From assembly GCF_014195535.1 (NCBI RefSeq), contig NZ_JACIBY010000011.1, forward strand, positions 1 to 64,000: a DNA stretch of 64,000 nt, written 5' to 3'. The translations under genes were made by a program, and so were the position numbers. Source of the DNA: Runella defluvii. GTDB taxonomy: Bacteria; Bacteroidota; Bacteroidia; Cytophagales; Spirosomataceae. The notes below the pieces were generated by a model, which ran no database searches, was not told where the DNA came from, and saw nothing but the letters and a program-made list of their open reading frames with translations. This document shows, piece by piece, positions 51,204 to 60,927 of the stretch (its first letter is position 1; each line of letters starts with the position of its first letter).

Positions 51204-53570
51204 CTAATTCTTAGCCCCGCCCTGTTGCCCTGCTTTTGGCTGTTGGCTTTGCTGGGCTTCGCGCATTGGGTTGCTGCCACGTTGGAAACCTCCGCCTTTG
51301 AACAATTGGAAGCGCGTTGGTTTCGTCGGCTGACGTGGGAAGCTGTTGCTCTCTTCGTCGATGTCGGCAATCTCACGGAATGGATCCAGTGTCCACTGCA
51401 CCACTTTTTTCTTGGTTGTGATAACTTTTGACACTTGTTGGTCGTTCAAACGCCAGATTTCTGCGGGGAAGCGCGCCACTGAATCAGTACCATCTTCAAA
51501 TTGCATCTTTACAATCACGGGCATTGGCAAACCTCCTTTATTTTTCACTTTCAAGGTGTAGAAATTCAACCCCGATTCGACCAATTTACGCTCATCGGGG
51601 GTCAAACTTGCCAAATACGTTTCGTATTTTTTCTTGTCGGCATCGGTTACTTTGTAGGGATCATACGAGTTGTAGAAATCCTTCATGTCAGGATTTTTCT
51701 CTACCACCGACTCTTTGATGAAGTCTTTATCGCGCTGACGAGCAACTGTTTCTCGCTTACTGCTAGCTGCTGCCCGCTGTTCGGCCTTCGTAATTTCAGG
51801 ATTTTGGGTATCAAGGGCAAACCATTCAACTTCTACCAAATCTTGGTCAACGGGCTCTACGCCGTAGAACCAACCTTTCCAGAACCAATCCAAATCCACG
51901 CCCGAAGCATCCTCCAAGGTACGGAACAAGTCGGCAGGTGTAGGCGACTTAAACGCCCAACGACGGCTATATTCTTTGAAGGCATAATCAAACAACTCGC
52001 GCCCCATGACCGTTTCGCGCAAAATATTGAGGGCTGTAGCTGGCTTTGCGTACGCACTTGCCCCTGCATTGATGAGGTTGTCAGACATGGTCATGATAGG
52101 TACCAAATTTTTGGGATCTTGCTTCATGTAATCCACAATCATTTGAGGCTCGCCACGGCGCGTTGGGTAGTCTTTGTCCCACTCTTTTTCGGTCAAATAT
52201 TGCACAAAGGTATTCAAACCTTCATCCATCCACATCCATTGACGTTCGTCGTTGTTGACAATCATCGGGAAGAAATTGTGACCTACTTCGTGGATAATCA
52301 CCCCAATCATGCCGTATTTGGTCGCTTCCGAATACGTACCATCTGCTTCAGGGCGACCGCCATTGAAAGAAAGCATAGGGTATTCCATCCCTCCGATGGG
52401 GCCATGACAAGAAATCGCTACGGGGTACGGGTAATCTACCGAGAACTTTGAATACGTTTTAACAGTATGAGCCACGACTTCGGTCGAATATTTACCCCAA
52501 AGCGGATTTCCTTCTTTTGGATAAAACGACATGCACAACACTTTTTTGCCCGCTACTTCCTGCATTTTACCATCCCAAATGTACTTTCTGGACGTCGCAA
52601 AGGCTACGTCACGCACGTTATCGGCTTTGAAAATCCAGGTTTTTTTACCCGAAGGTTTTCCTTTTTCGGCTTTCTCGCGCTCTTCTTGCGACGCAATCAC
52701 CACTACTTTGTCGGAAGTCTTCGCTTTTTCGTAGTTTTTCAGTTGCGTTGGCGTCAATACTTGTGGGGCGTTTTGCAACTCGCCCGTTGCTCCCAAAACG
52801 TGGTCGTCGGGTACAGTAATGGCCAATTTGAAATTTCCGAACGACAATGCAAACTCTCCCTGACTGTAATATTGCTTGTGTTGCCAGCCCGTTACATCGT
52901 CATACACACAAAGGCGAGGATAAAACTGCGCAATTTCATAGACGTTATTACCATCTTTGAAAACCTCAAAACCTGTTCGTCGTCCACCTTTGGCAACCTC
53001 AACGATGCGGTAATTCCAATCAATGGAAAATGAATAGCTTTGTTTAGGCAAAAGCGGCTGCGGCAAATCAATCCGCATCATCGTTTGATTGATGGTATAG
53101 CGAAGCGGTTTCCCCGTTTTTGCATCTTTCACCGACTGAATATTATACCCATAATCCGCATTTGAGTAATTCATATCGGTAATAGTCGAAAGACTCGTCA
53201 TTGTTGTTTGATTTCCTAAGTCTCCAGTTCTAGTTATTGGCCCAGGAGAATTTTTGGCAAACAAATTTTGGTCGAGCTGAATCCACACGTAAGGAAGCGC
53301 ATCGGGCGACTGATTAAAATACGTAATGGTTTCGGTACCAATGATTTTGTTATTGGCCTCGTCCAATTCCACCTTAATGTCATAATCGGCGCGTTGTTGC
53401 CAATAATCTTTTCCAGGCGCTCCCGAAGCAGTTCGGTAGGTATTGGGCGTAGGCAGCGCCGTGCCCAATTGTTCAAAACGGTCGTTGGCGTGGTAGTTGG
53501 GCATGGTGGGTGCTTGTGCCCACGTCAGTCCCGCATAAAATAGTGAGATGATGAAGGAAATTTTTCTCAT
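51204..53570 (-). CDS. exported M1-family metallopeptidase
   Basis: A 788-residue zinc peptidase. The start at 53570 gives the signal peptide MRKISFIISLFYAGLTWAQA. The zinc site is HEVGH (427-431) with the third ligand Glu450 in MDEGLNTF. The exopeptidase motif usually GAMEN is GGMEY (393-397), so strict aminopeptidase action is uncertain. The N-terminal half is the beta-saddle domain and the C-terminal half a helical/beta domain. The final 30 residues are Gln/Gly/Pro-rich low complexity. It is probably secreted or periplasmic and works on peptides. The promoter region is shared with no other gene. Confidence 0.92.
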   Translation of the reverse strand: MRKISFIISLFYAGLTWAQAPTMPNYHANDRFEQLGTALPTPNTYRTASGAPGKDYWQQRADYDIKVELDEANNKIIGTETITYFNQSPDALPYVWIQLDQNLFAKNSPGPITRTGDLGNQTTMTSLSTITDMNYSNADYGYNIQSVKDAKTGKPLRYTINQTMMRIDLPQPLLPKQSYSFSIDWNYRIVEVAKGGRRTGFEVFKDGNNVYEIAQFYPRLCVYDDVTGWQHKQYYSQGEFALSFGNFKLAITVPDDHVLGATGELQNAPQVLTPTQLKNYEKAKTSDKVVVIASQEEREKAEKGKPSGKKTWIFKADNVRDVAFATSRKYIWDGKMQEVAGKKVLCMSFYPKEGNPLWGKYSTEVVAHTVKTYSKFSVDYPYPVAISCHGPIGGMEYPMLSFNGGRPEADGTYSEATKYGMIGVIIHEVGHNFFPMIVNNDERQWMWMDEGLNTFVQYLTEKEWDKDYPTRRGEPQMIVDYMKQDPKNLVPIMTMSDNLINAGASAYAKPATALNILRETVMGRELFDYAFKEYSRRWAFKSPTPADLFRTLEDASGVDLDWFWKGWFYGVEPVDQDLVEVEWFALDTQNPEITKAEQRAAASSKRETVARQRDKDFIKESVVEKNPDMKDFYNSYDPYKVTDADKKKYETYLASLTPDERKLVESGLNFYTLKVKNKGGLPMPVIVKMQFEDGTDSVARFPAEIWRLNDQQVSKVITTKKKVVQWTLDPFREIADIDEESNSFPRQPTKPTRFQLFKGGGFQRGSNPMREAQQSQQPKAGQQGGAKN

Positions 53571-53682
53571 GAGAAAGTAAAATTGGTTTTCATTCAAAAA
53601 TACAAAAAAGGGGCTAATTTGACGAAGATAATGCTACTTAACACACAGATTTGCCGATGAATCATTTTATTTTGGCATAAAA

Positions 53683-53710
53683 AAGCCCCTTCCTGTTTGG
53701 GAAGAGGCTT
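53683..53710 (-). terminator. intrinsic terminator after the DAHP synthase gene
   Basis: AAGCC and CTTCC (53683-53692) pair with GGGAAG and GGCTT (53700-53710) around a TGTTT loop with one internal mismatch. The A-run to the left gives a U-run on the minus strand. Confidence 0.75.
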
Positions 53711-53736
53711 CTAAATATACGATTTACCTAGCTGTA

Positions 53737-54834
53737 TTAAGCAGCTGGTTCGTTGTTCATTACTTCAGTTTGCTTACGGATAGAAGCCATGTGAATCAAC
53801 TCAAACAACTCTTCTACGAAATCTGGGTACAAGTTAAGTTGTTTACCCAAATCAGCGCGGTTTTTGCGAAGCTGTCTCCAACGATCCATTTGAAGAACGG
53901 CTACGTTGTTATCACGCTTGTATTCGCCAAGTTGCTCTACCAATGACATACGCGTGCCCAACGCTTCGAGCAATTCGCGGTCAAGGTTATCCAATTTGCT
54001 ACGCAACGTATCCAATTGGTTTTGATAATCTGTGCCGTACTCCGCTTTACGAACGTGCAATTCGTGCAACATTTCGCCCAACGCATGTGGCGTCAATTGC
54101 TGAGAAGCATCCGACCACGCTTTGTCTGGATCACGGTGAGACTCGATAATCAAACCATCGTAGTTCAAGTCTAAGGCACGTTGTGCCAACTCAAACAAAT
54201 ACGCACGCTTACCTGCCATGTGGCTTGGGTCACCAATCATCGGAAGCTCAGGGAACATAGTTTTGAGTTCGATGGCGATGTTCCACATAGGCGAGTTACG
54301 GTATTTCGTTTCTTGCGCATTTGAGAAACCACGGTGAATAGCACCCAATTTTTTGATACCAGCACGGTTGATACGCTCAAACGCACCAATCCACAACGCT
54401 AGGTCAGGGTTTACTGGGTTTTTGATAAGCACAGGTACATCCACTCCTTGAAGCGCATCGGCCAAGTCTTGAACGTTGAATGGGTTAACGGTGGTACGAG
54501 CACCTACCCACAAAATATCGACGCCGTATTTAAGTGCAAGCTCAATGTGCTGAGGCGTTGCTACTTCAACGGCAATAGGCAATCCAGTTTCTTGTTTAGC
54601 ATCTACCAACCAAGGCAACGCGGCTTCGCCCATTCCTTCAAAGCTGCCCGGACGAGTACGAGGTTTCCAAACCCCCGCTCTGATTACGTTGGCATATCCT
54701 TCTGCTTTGATTTGACGAACGGTATCACGTACTTGGTCTTCTGTTTCGGCACTACATGGTCCTGCGATAACGAGCGGCTTTCCTCCCGTATCAACCCACG
54801 AGCTCATTGGTAAAATGTCTAAGGTGGCACCCAT
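53737..54834 (-). CDS. bifunctional 3-deoxy-7-phosphoheptulonate synthase / chorismate mutase
   Basis: A 365-residue cytoplasmic enzyme. Residues about 15-265 are a DAHP synthase of the KDO8P-like class (VIAGPCSAETEDQV, RAGVWKPRTRPGSFEGMGE, IGDPSHMAGKR), which joins phosphoenolpyruvate to erythrose 4-phosphate. Residues about 270-360 are an AroQ-type chorismate mutase (LDNLDRELLEALGTRMSLVE, ASIRKQTEVM). The fusion lets chorismate-derived products control entry to aromatic amino-acid synthesis. It is a single-gene unit divergent from proline dehydrogenase. Confidence 0.95.
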   Translation of the reverse strand: MGATLDILPMSSWVDTGGKPLVIAGPCSAETEDQVRDTVRQIKAEGYANVIRAGVWKPRTRPGSFEGMGEAALPWLVDAKQETGLPIAVEVATPQHIELALKYGVDILWVGARTTVNPFNVQDLADALQGVDVPVLIKNPVNPDLALWIGAFERINRAGIKKLGAIHRGFSNAQETKYRNSPMWNIAIELKTMFPELPMIGDPSHMAGKRAYLFELAQRALDLNYDGLIIESHRDPDKAWSDASQQLTPHALGEMLHELHVRKAEYGTDYQNQLDTLRSKLDNLDRELLEALGTRMSLVEQLGEYKRDNNVAVLQMDRWRQLRKNRADLGKQLNLYPDFVEELFELIHMASIRKQTEVMNNEPAA

Positions 54835-54877
54835 AACTGAGAAAAAAATTAATTAGTACAACAATCTATAGTAACAA

Positions 54878-54907
54878 TTTGAAAGCGATTAAATCTTCGT
54901 AATTTTG
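54878..54907 (+). promoter_or_regulatory. Bacteroidota-type promoter of the proline dehydrogenase gene
   Basis: TTTG (54878-54881) and TAATTTTG (54900-54907) are separated by 18 bases, matching the -33/-7 consensus of this phylum. The transcript would begin near 54914 with a leader of about 90 bases containing the hairpin GGGGAT-A-ATCCCC (54936-54948). Confidence 0.65.
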
Positions 54908-55004
54908 CAACCGTTTTGACAGTCCGCCGCGTCATGGGGATAATCCCCTGAAAATCCGACGATTCGGAACGTACAATTTCATTTATCAACAAAACACTAC
55001 AACT

Positions 55005-56213
55005 ATGCCTTTAAGTGTTGTATCACCCAAAACGGGTGTTTCATTTGATGACACTTCGGTCGCATTTTCGTCCAAGTCCAACGGCCAACTCAAGAAAACC
55101 TATTGGTTATTCTCGATGATGAATCAGGTTTGGCTTGTAAAATTAGGAACTTTTTTTATAAAACTCTCTCTTTTGTTGAGATTGCCCGTGAAGGGTCTCA
55201 TAAAAACTACTTTATTCAACCAATTTTGTGGTGGAGAAGATATTAAAGAATGCGAAAAAACAATACAATATTTGGCAAAATCGAACGTAGGCACAATTTT
55301 AGACTACTCTATCGAGGGAGAAGACGATGAAAAGAGTTTTGACAAAACTGCTAACGAAATTTCGCTAACTATCGAAAAAGCGTCAAATAACAAAGCCATT
55401 CCGTTCTCGGTTTTCAAGGTAACTGGCGTTGGTTCAACCCCACTTATGGAAAAAATTCAGGCGGGCGAAGAGCTTCATTCCTCAGAACAACAGGCTTTTG
55501 AACGCATTAAGCAACGCGTTGATGTCTTGTGCAAGAAAGCAGCCGACTTGAACGTTAAGATTTTTGTGGATGCGGAAGAAAGTTGGATTCAAAATGTCAT
55601 TGACCAACTAGCTTACGATGGCATGAAAAAATACAACACCCAGACCCCCATCGTTTACAATACGTTTCAGATGTACCGCCACGATATGCTTGAAAACCTC
55701 AAAAAAGCCACGCGTGAAGCCAAAGCAGCGGGCTATTTGTTGGGGGTAAAACTCGTAAGAGGTGCGTACTTTGAGAAAGAACGTCTGCGTGCATACGAAA
55801 ATGAGTACCAAGATCCTATCCACGCCACCAAAGAAGACACCGACCGCGACTACAACAAAGCGCTCGAATTTTGTCTTGAAAACCGTGACGTTATTTCAAT
55901 TTGTTTGGGAACGCACAACGAACATAGCTGCCAACTTTGCATCGAATCAATGGAAAAACTCCATATTCCGCACAATGACCCACACGTTTGGTTTGCGCAA
56001 CTCCTAGGCATGAGCGACAATATTTCTTACAATTTGGCCAATGCAGGGTATAATGTCGCCAAATACGTACCTTATGGCCCTGTAGAAACCGTCATGCCTT
56101 ACTTGTTCCGCCGTGCCGAAGAAAATAAATCAATAGCTGGCCAAAGTAGTCGTGAGTATTTATTAGTAAAGCGCGAAGTAGAAAGACGTCATCAACAACG
56201 AATTTCTCAGTAA
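55005..56213 (+). CDS. proline dehydrogenase
   Basis: A 402-residue FAD enzyme that oxidises proline to pyrroline-5-carboxylate. The TIM-barrel motifs are present: KLVRGAYFEKERLRA, SICLGTHNEHSC, and the C-terminal YLFRRAEENKS with the paired arginines that bind the substrate carboxylate. It is the monofunctional form; pyrroline-5-carboxylate dehydrogenase would be elsewhere. A helix-rich N-terminal extension (about 1-60) may associate with the membrane. It has its own promoter and is followed 57 bases later by lspA. Confidence 0.94.
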   Translation: MPLSVVSPKTGVSFDDTSVAFSSKSNGQLKKTYWLFSMMNQVWLVKLGTFFIKLSLLLRLPVKGLIKTTLFNQFCGGEDIKECEKTIQYLAKSNVGTILDYSIEGEDDEKSFDKTANEISLTIEKASNNKAIPFSVFKVTGVGSTPLMEKIQAGEELHSSEQQAFERIKQRVDVLCKKAADLNVKIFVDAEESWIQNVIDQLAYDGMKKYNTQTPIVYNTFQMYRHDMLENLKKATREAKAAGYLLGVKLVRGAYFEKERLRAYENEYQDPIHATKEDTDRDYNKALEFCLENRDVISICLGTHNEHSCQLCIESMEKLHIPHNDPHVWFAQLLGMSDNISYNLANAGYNVAKYVPYGPVETVMPYLFRRAEENKSIAGQSSREYLLVKREVERRHQQRISQ

Positions 56214-56269
56214 ATTGCAAGCGCAACCCATTTGCCCAACACAGGTTACACTAGATAATTGATAGCTGA

Positions 56270-57139
56270 ATGACGAGTCATACCGCCAGAAACCCACTAA
56301 AGTTTTTTTTGTTTGCCCTTCTACTGATTGCGGTAGATCAAGCGTCTAAGTTGCTCGTCCATCATTACATGGCACCTGGTTTTGCAGGTCAAGTCCGTCT
56401 CATTGGCGATTGGTTTAAGCTTTATTACGTCACCAATCCAGGCATGGCTTTTGGAATGCAAATCGACCACGAATACGGCAAGTTATTTTTAACCACTTTC
56501 CGTTTGGGGGCAATGGTGTTTATTGCTTGGTACATTGTTCGGCTCTCAGTACGCGGTGCTGCGAGTGGTTTATTGTGGGCTATGGCCATGATTTTAGCAG
56601 GAGCCATCGGCAACCTGATTGATAGTATTTTTTACGGCGTGCTTATCGGCAATGCGCCTTACGGTTCTCCTACTCCTTGGTTTCACGGACAAGTAATTGA
56701 CATGGTTTTTGTCGATTTCTGGGAAGGTTTTGTACCAGAGTGGGTACCTGTGTGGGGTGGTCAATATTATACAACGCCTATTTTTAACTTCGCCGATGCT
56801 TGTATTTTCGTTGGCGTGTGTATCATCCTTATTTTCCAAGGCACCTTCTTTCCACGTTTGGACGAACCGCAAGATGAAGTAGAAAGCGACGAAACCACGG
56901 AAGCTATCGCAATGGAAAATCCCACGAACGAAGCAGTCGTAGCGACTACCGATGCCATTGCCACTGAACAACTTACAGAGGTCAGCGAAGGCTCAGAGCC
57001 TGAAAGTAGCAATTTAACCGAAAACGAAAATCCCACTCAAGAGACTCCTTCTGAGCCAGCTGAAGAAGTTCAGCCTACTTCAGAAACTCCACTCGCGGAA
57101 GGACACGTTTCTAATCCAGATAAACATACTAATTCATAA
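56270..57139 (+). CDS. lspA: lipoprotein signal peptidase with acidic C-terminal extension
   Basis: A 289-residue aspartyl protease that removes signal peptides from prolipoproteins in the inner membrane. Four membrane helices lie within about 10-195. The catalytic aspartates are Asp118 in GNLID and Asp176 in FNFAD, and TNPGMAFG is a conserved segment. The usual length is 160-200 residues. Here a tail from about 197 to 289, rich in Glu, Thr, Pro and Ser, is added on the cytoplasmic side. The tail lacks a recognisable domain. lspA serves the many lipoproteins of this window (SusD, PstS-like, propeller paralogue). Confidence 0.93.
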   Translation: MTSHTARNPLKFFLFALLLIAVDQASKLLVHHYMAPGFAGQVRLIGDWFKLYYVTNPGMAFGMQIDHEYGKLFLTTFRLGAMVFIAWYIVRLSVRGAASGLLWAMAMILAGAIGNLIDSIFYGVLIGNAPYGSPTPWFHGQVIDMVFVDFWEGFVPEWVPVWGGQYYTTPIFNFADACIFVGVCIILIFQGTFFPRLDEPQDEVESDETTEAIAMENPTNEAVVATTDAIATEQLTEVSEGSEPESSNLTENENPTQETPSEPAEEVQPTSETPLAEGHVSNPDKHTNS

Positions 57140-57166
57140 AAAAGGGGCTTGAAAGCCCCCTTTTTT
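57138..57166. terminator. bidirectional terminator between lspA and the Rpn-type gene
   Basis: AAAAAAGGGGCTT (57138-57150) pairs with AGCCCC and TTTTTT (57154-57166, one bulged C) across a GAA loop. T-runs on both strands serve the two convergent genes. Confidence 0.88.
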
Positions 57167-57187
57167 ATGCGTTCTCTAGCAAAATAT

Positions 57188-58063
57188 CTACTTTACATTT
57201 ACCAAATCTTGTTGGACAGCAAATACAAATTCAATTGTTGTGTCATTGTAATCCGCAATTTCTTCGTTGCTCAGTTTTCCTGCCTTCAAGGCTTTTATAA
57301 CTGCATTTTTCTTCTCTTCTAAACGCGCTTCTTTAATTTTCTTATTTTCGTTTTTTACTGCTAAAGCATTAGCTGACAGTACCATTTCGTAAGCCAGTTT
57401 TTGCTCCGCCGTCATATTACGCAAGTCAACTTCTGCAATAGCTTTTTTAAGCCATTCTTCACTCCAAAATTCAGGGAATTGAGAAGTTTCGGTCACTGTG
57501 TGTAAATTTTTCATTGTATAAACCAGTTTATCTAAATCGGTTTGTACTTGATTTTTTTCTTTGGAAAACTTATCCAACTCTACCGTGACAAACACCATTT
57601 GATCGTCAATAGTTTCGTTTTTTGCATTTCTCAAAAAGGAAACATTATGATAATCAGATATTTGTGTAAATATCACCCTTGCTAGAATACCAATACAATA
57701 TATTTTTGACAAATTTTCAAAACGATATTCCCCTTTTTTGACAAGCGTATTAAAACGATGCAAAGCATAGAATTTCATACGCTGAATAAATTCAGGATAC
57801 TCGCTCAATTGCATTTCGACAATAAAATGATTGTCATTCTCGTCTATGCAAGCTACATCATAAATTCCACTTCGGCTGTCAATCGTTATAGCAGTGAGTT
57901 CGTTTTTAATAAAGGAGACCTCTCTAATGGGGACAGAGGAATTTATGAGTGCCTGAAGCGCTTTCTTTAAAAAAGTAGTATCCACTTCATTTCCAAAGGT
58001 CACTTTAAAACCATAATCCGAGAGAATTGAAATAAATCTTCCGTTGTCATTCGCTATTTCCAT
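57188..58063 (-). CDS. Rpn/PD-(D/E)XK nuclease family putative transposase
   Basis: A 291-residue protein of the Rpn/PDDEXK_2 group. The opening MEIANDNGRFISILSDYGFK and the FGNEVDTTFLKKALQALI segment are typical. The catalytic-type pattern is YDVACIDENDNHFIVEMQLS (Asp, then Glu-x-Gln). Related Rpn proteins cut DNA and promote RecA-independent recombination in E. coli. The C-terminal part is helical, with a Lys/Glu-rich segment and an Asn/Glu end (GKLSNEEIADYNDTTIEFVF). It is a single gene between two terminators, with no flanking inverted repeats, so it may be a domesticated copy. Confidence 0.9.
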   Translation of the reverse strand: MEIANDNGRFISILSDYGFKVTFGNEVDTTFLKKALQALINSSVPIREVSFIKNELTAITIDSRSGIYDVACIDENDNHFIVEMQLSEYPEFIQRMKFYALHRFNTLVKKGEYRFENLSKIYCIGILARVIFTQISDYHNVSFLRNAKNETIDDQMVFVTVELDKFSKEKNQVQTDLDKLVYTMKNLHTVTETSQFPEFWSEEWLKKAIAEVDLRNMTAEQKLAYEMVLSANALAVKNENKKIKEARLEEKKNAVIKALKAGKLSNEEIADYNDTTIEFVFAVQQDLVNVK

Positions 58064-58082
58064 ACAGCAAAGTTATACAAAA

Positions 58083-58109
58083 ACCCCTACTGAATGATTC
58101 AGTAGGGGT
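58083..58109 (-). terminator. intrinsic terminator after clpB
   Basis: ACCCCTACTGAA (58083-58094) and its complement (58098-58109) form a 12-bp stem with a TGA loop. On the minus strand it is followed by a short U-run. Confidence 0.85.
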
Positions 58110-58132
58110 CCCTTATTTACACCTTGTCATTA

Positions 58133-60763
58133 TCAAACCTCTATTTTTGCCTCCGAAATATTCTCAAAAGCTACTTCGCCTTCTTCATTGAGTTCCATCA
58201 TGATGACGGCGTCTTTTTGAATTTTTCCCGAGAGAATCTGTTTCGATAACTCATTCAAAATTCGGCGCTGTAAGACTCTTTTGAGTGGCCTTGCCCCAAA
58301 CGCAGGGTCATATCCTTCTTCTGAGAGTTTCACCAAAGCTTCGTCAGTAGCATCCAAGGTCACTCCTTGTTCGGCCAACAAGTCTTTGATGTGGTTGAAC
58401 TGAATCCGAACAATTTGTTTCAAATTATCCCGTCCAAGGGGGTCAAAGAGCACAATTTCGTCAATACGGTTCAGAAACTCTGGCCTAACTGACTGTTTCA
58501 ACAAGCCTAAAACATCGTTTTTAGCTTCTTCTTTGAAGTACAGCTTCCAGCCTTTTTCAATCTTATTGCCCGCTTCTTTGAACTTCTCCATGATGATATC
58601 GCTACCAATGTTCGACGTCATGATGATGATGGTATTTTTGAAGTTCGCCAAGCGACCTTTGTTGTCCGTCAACCGCCCATCGTCCAAAACCTGCAACATT
58701 ACGTTCCAAACGTCGGGGTGTGCTTTTTCGATTTCGTCCAACAAAATCACACTGTATGGTTTACGACGCACGGCTTCGGTCAACTGCCCACCTTCATCGT
58801 AGCCAACGTAGCCTGGAGGCGCTCCTACCAAACGGCTTACAGCGTGGCGCTCTTGGTATTCACTCATGTCGATGCGCACCATGGCATTGTCGTCATTGAA
58901 CAGGTAATTTGCCAGCGTCTTGGCTAACTCTGTTTTACCAACCCCCGTCGGCCCTAGGAATAGAAAACTACCAATCGGGCGTTTGGGGTCTTGCAAACCT
59001 GCTCTCGAACGACGCACCGCATCAGCTACCGCTTCAATGGCCTCCTCTTGACCCGCTACGCGTTTTTGGAGTTCGGATTCCAAGTTGAGTAATTTTTCAC
59101 GCTCGCTTTGCAGCATTTTACTTACTGGAATACCCGTCCATTTGGCAACTACTTCCGCAATATTTTCGGCCGTTACTTCCTCTTGAATCAACTGCTCACC
59201 GCTAATTGATTGTTGGCCGCTTTCTCCCAAACGTTTTTCAATTTCAGGGATTTTACCGTAACGAAGTTCCGCTACTTTTCCATAATCCCCCGCCCGTTCG
59301 GCTTGTTCTGCTTCGAGGCGTAGTTGTTCCAATTGCTCTTTTAACGCGCGGAGTTCGCTGATTTTCCCTTTTTCCAACTCCCATTGGGCTTTAAAAGCGC
59401 TTCGTTCTTCGTTCAAATCCGCCAACTCTTTGTTAAGTCTGGCTTCTTTTTCTTTGTCATTCTCCCGTCGAATCGCCTCTCTCTCAATCTCTAACTGCAT
59501 AATGCGGCGGTTCAAATCGTCGAGCTCTTCGGGAACCGAATCCATTTCTAAGCGCAATTTTGCGGCCGCCTCATCCATTAGGTCAATGGCTTTATCGGGC
59601 AAAAAACGATCAGAAATATAACGGCTCGACAGCTCAACGGCCGCAATGACCGCATCGTCCTGAATCCGTACTCCGTGGTGGAGTTCGTACTTGTCTTTGA
59701 TACCCCGCAAGATACTAATCGCATCAGCCTCGTTGGGTTCATCGACGGTCACTACCTGAAAACGGCGCTCCAGCGCTTTGTCTTTCTCAATGTACTTTTG
59801 GTACTCTTTGATGGTAGTGGCACCGATGGTATGGAGTTCGCCCCGCGCGAGGGCAGGCTTGAGTAAGTTGGCAGCGTCCATCGCGCCCTCACCGCCCGCC
59901 CCCGCCCCGATGAGCGTGTGGATTTCGTCAATAAATAAGATAATTTGGCCTTCCGAATCGGTCACCTCTTTGATGACCGCCTTCAAACGCTCTTCAAATT
60001 CGCCTTTGTATTTGGCCCCCGCAATGAGCAAGCCCATATCGAGCGATACAATTTCTTTTTCTTTCAACTGCTCGGGTACGTCGCCTTGTACAATCCGTTG
60101 CGCTAGGCCCTCTACGATGGCCGTTTTTCCTACTCCTGGTTCCCCCAAAAGCATGGGGTTGTTTTTGGTACGACGCGCCAAGATTTGAAGCACCCGACGG
60201 ATTTCGTCGTCGCGCCCAATAACGGGGTCAATCTTGCCCGAGCGTGCCAATTGATTTAAGTTTTTGCTGTATCGTTCCAACGAACGGTACTTAGCTTCGG
60301 CATTTTGGTCTTTCACTGGATTATTCTTCCCTCTTAATTCTTTGATAGCTGCTACTAATTCTTTTTCTTTTAATCCCACCTCTTTCATGAGCTGAGCGGT
60401 GCTGTCTTTGCCCGCCGATAAGCCCACTAGGAGGAGTTCTACGCTAACATATTCGTCATTAAATTCTTTCAGATAGCTTTGTGCCTTTTGAAACGTGGCG
60501 TTGAGGTCGTTGCTAAGGTATTCGGTATTGGCCGAGCCTGCTACGCGCGGATAACCGTTGATGATGGTTTCAAGTCTTGTATTAACATTTGGGAGTGCGA
60601 CATTCAGCTTTTTGGCTAAAAACTGCGACGTGTTGGGATCTTCTTCCAAAATCGCTTTTAGAATGTGTCCCGTTTCAACAACTTGCTGCTGCTTGCCCTG
60701 AGCAATTTGCACAGCGTGCTGAACAACTTCTTGGGCTTTGATGGTATATTGATTAAAGTTCAT
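58133..60763 (-). CDS. clpB: ATP-dependent chaperone ClpB
   Basis: An 876-residue hexameric disaggregase of the Hsp100 family that threads aggregated proteins together with DnaK and small heat-shock proteins. In order: Clp N-domain (about 1-145), first AAA+ module with Walker A GEPGVGKT (about 205), the ClpB coiled-coil middle domain (about 405-530, Glu/Lys/Arg-rich), second AAA+ module with GPTGVGKT (about 608) and a C-terminal Clp D2-small domain. No ClpP-docking IGF loop is obvious, which fits ClpB rather than ClpA/C. A dyad like that of hsp20 lies 130 bases upstream. Confidence 0.97.
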   Translation of the reverse strand: MNFNQYTIKAQEVVQHAVQIAQGKQQQVVETGHILKAILEEDPNTSQFLAKKLNVALPNVNTRLETIINGYPRVAGSANTEYLSNDLNATFQKAQSYLKEFNDEYVSVELLLVGLSAGKDSTAQLMKEVGLKEKELVAAIKELRGKNNPVKDQNAEAKYRSLERYSKNLNQLARSGKIDPVIGRDDEIRRVLQILARRTKNNPMLLGEPGVGKTAIVEGLAQRIVQGDVPEQLKEKEIVSLDMGLLIAGAKYKGEFEERLKAVIKEVTDSEGQIILFIDEIHTLIGAGAGGEGAMDAANLLKPALARGELHTIGATTIKEYQKYIEKDKALERRFQVVTVDEPNEADAISILRGIKDKYELHHGVRIQDDAVIAAVELSSRYISDRFLPDKAIDLMDEAAAKLRLEMDSVPEELDDLNRRIMQLEIEREAIRRENDKEKEARLNKELADLNEERSAFKAQWELEKGKISELRALKEQLEQLRLEAEQAERAGDYGKVAELRYGKIPEIEKRLGESGQQSISGEQLIQEEVTAENIAEVVAKWTGIPVSKMLQSEREKLLNLESELQKRVAGQEEAIEAVADAVRRSRAGLQDPKRPIGSFLFLGPTGVGKTELAKTLANYLFNDDNAMVRIDMSEYQERHAVSRLVGAPPGYVGYDEGGQLTEAVRRKPYSVILLDEIEKAHPDVWNVMLQVLDDGRLTDNKGRLANFKNTIIIMTSNIGSDIIMEKFKEAGNKIEKGWKLYFKEEAKNDVLGLLKQSVRPEFLNRIDEIVLFDPLGRDNLKQIVRIQFNHIKDLLAEQGVTLDATDEALVKLSEEGYDPAFGARPLKRVLQRRILNELSKQILSGKIQKDAVIMMELNEEGEVAFENISEAKIEV

Positions 60764-60893
60764 GGCTTCGGTGCTTATGCACGGGTTCTGCTGTTGGTTA
60801 ATTGGTTTGTTGACACTGATTTTAAAATTCTCATGCCGATGCCTAAAAGCGGAAATTTTGGCATCATTTTGCCCGTTAAATCAAAAATTATAG

Positions 60894-60904
60894 ACAAAAT
60901 GGCG
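60894..60904 (-). promoter_or_regulatory. hsp20-type dyad upstream of clpB
   Basis: On the minus strand the sequence reads GCCATTTTGTC, one mismatch from the GACATTTTGTC found twice before hsp20. The distance to the clpB ATG is 130 bases, nearly the same as at hsp20 (128). Confidence 0.45.
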
Positions 60905-60927
60905 GATTTATTCGTAATTTTGGCACT

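Noticed and set aside
57188-58063. Rpn-type gene as part of a complete insertion sequence
   Set aside because: No terminal inverted repeats or target duplications were seen; only ordinary terminators flank it.
60861-60875. sigma-54-like TGGCAT...TTGC sequence upstream of rnd
   Set aside because: The spacer is one base too short for a sigma-54 site, and a TAnnTTTG element lies closer to the start codon.
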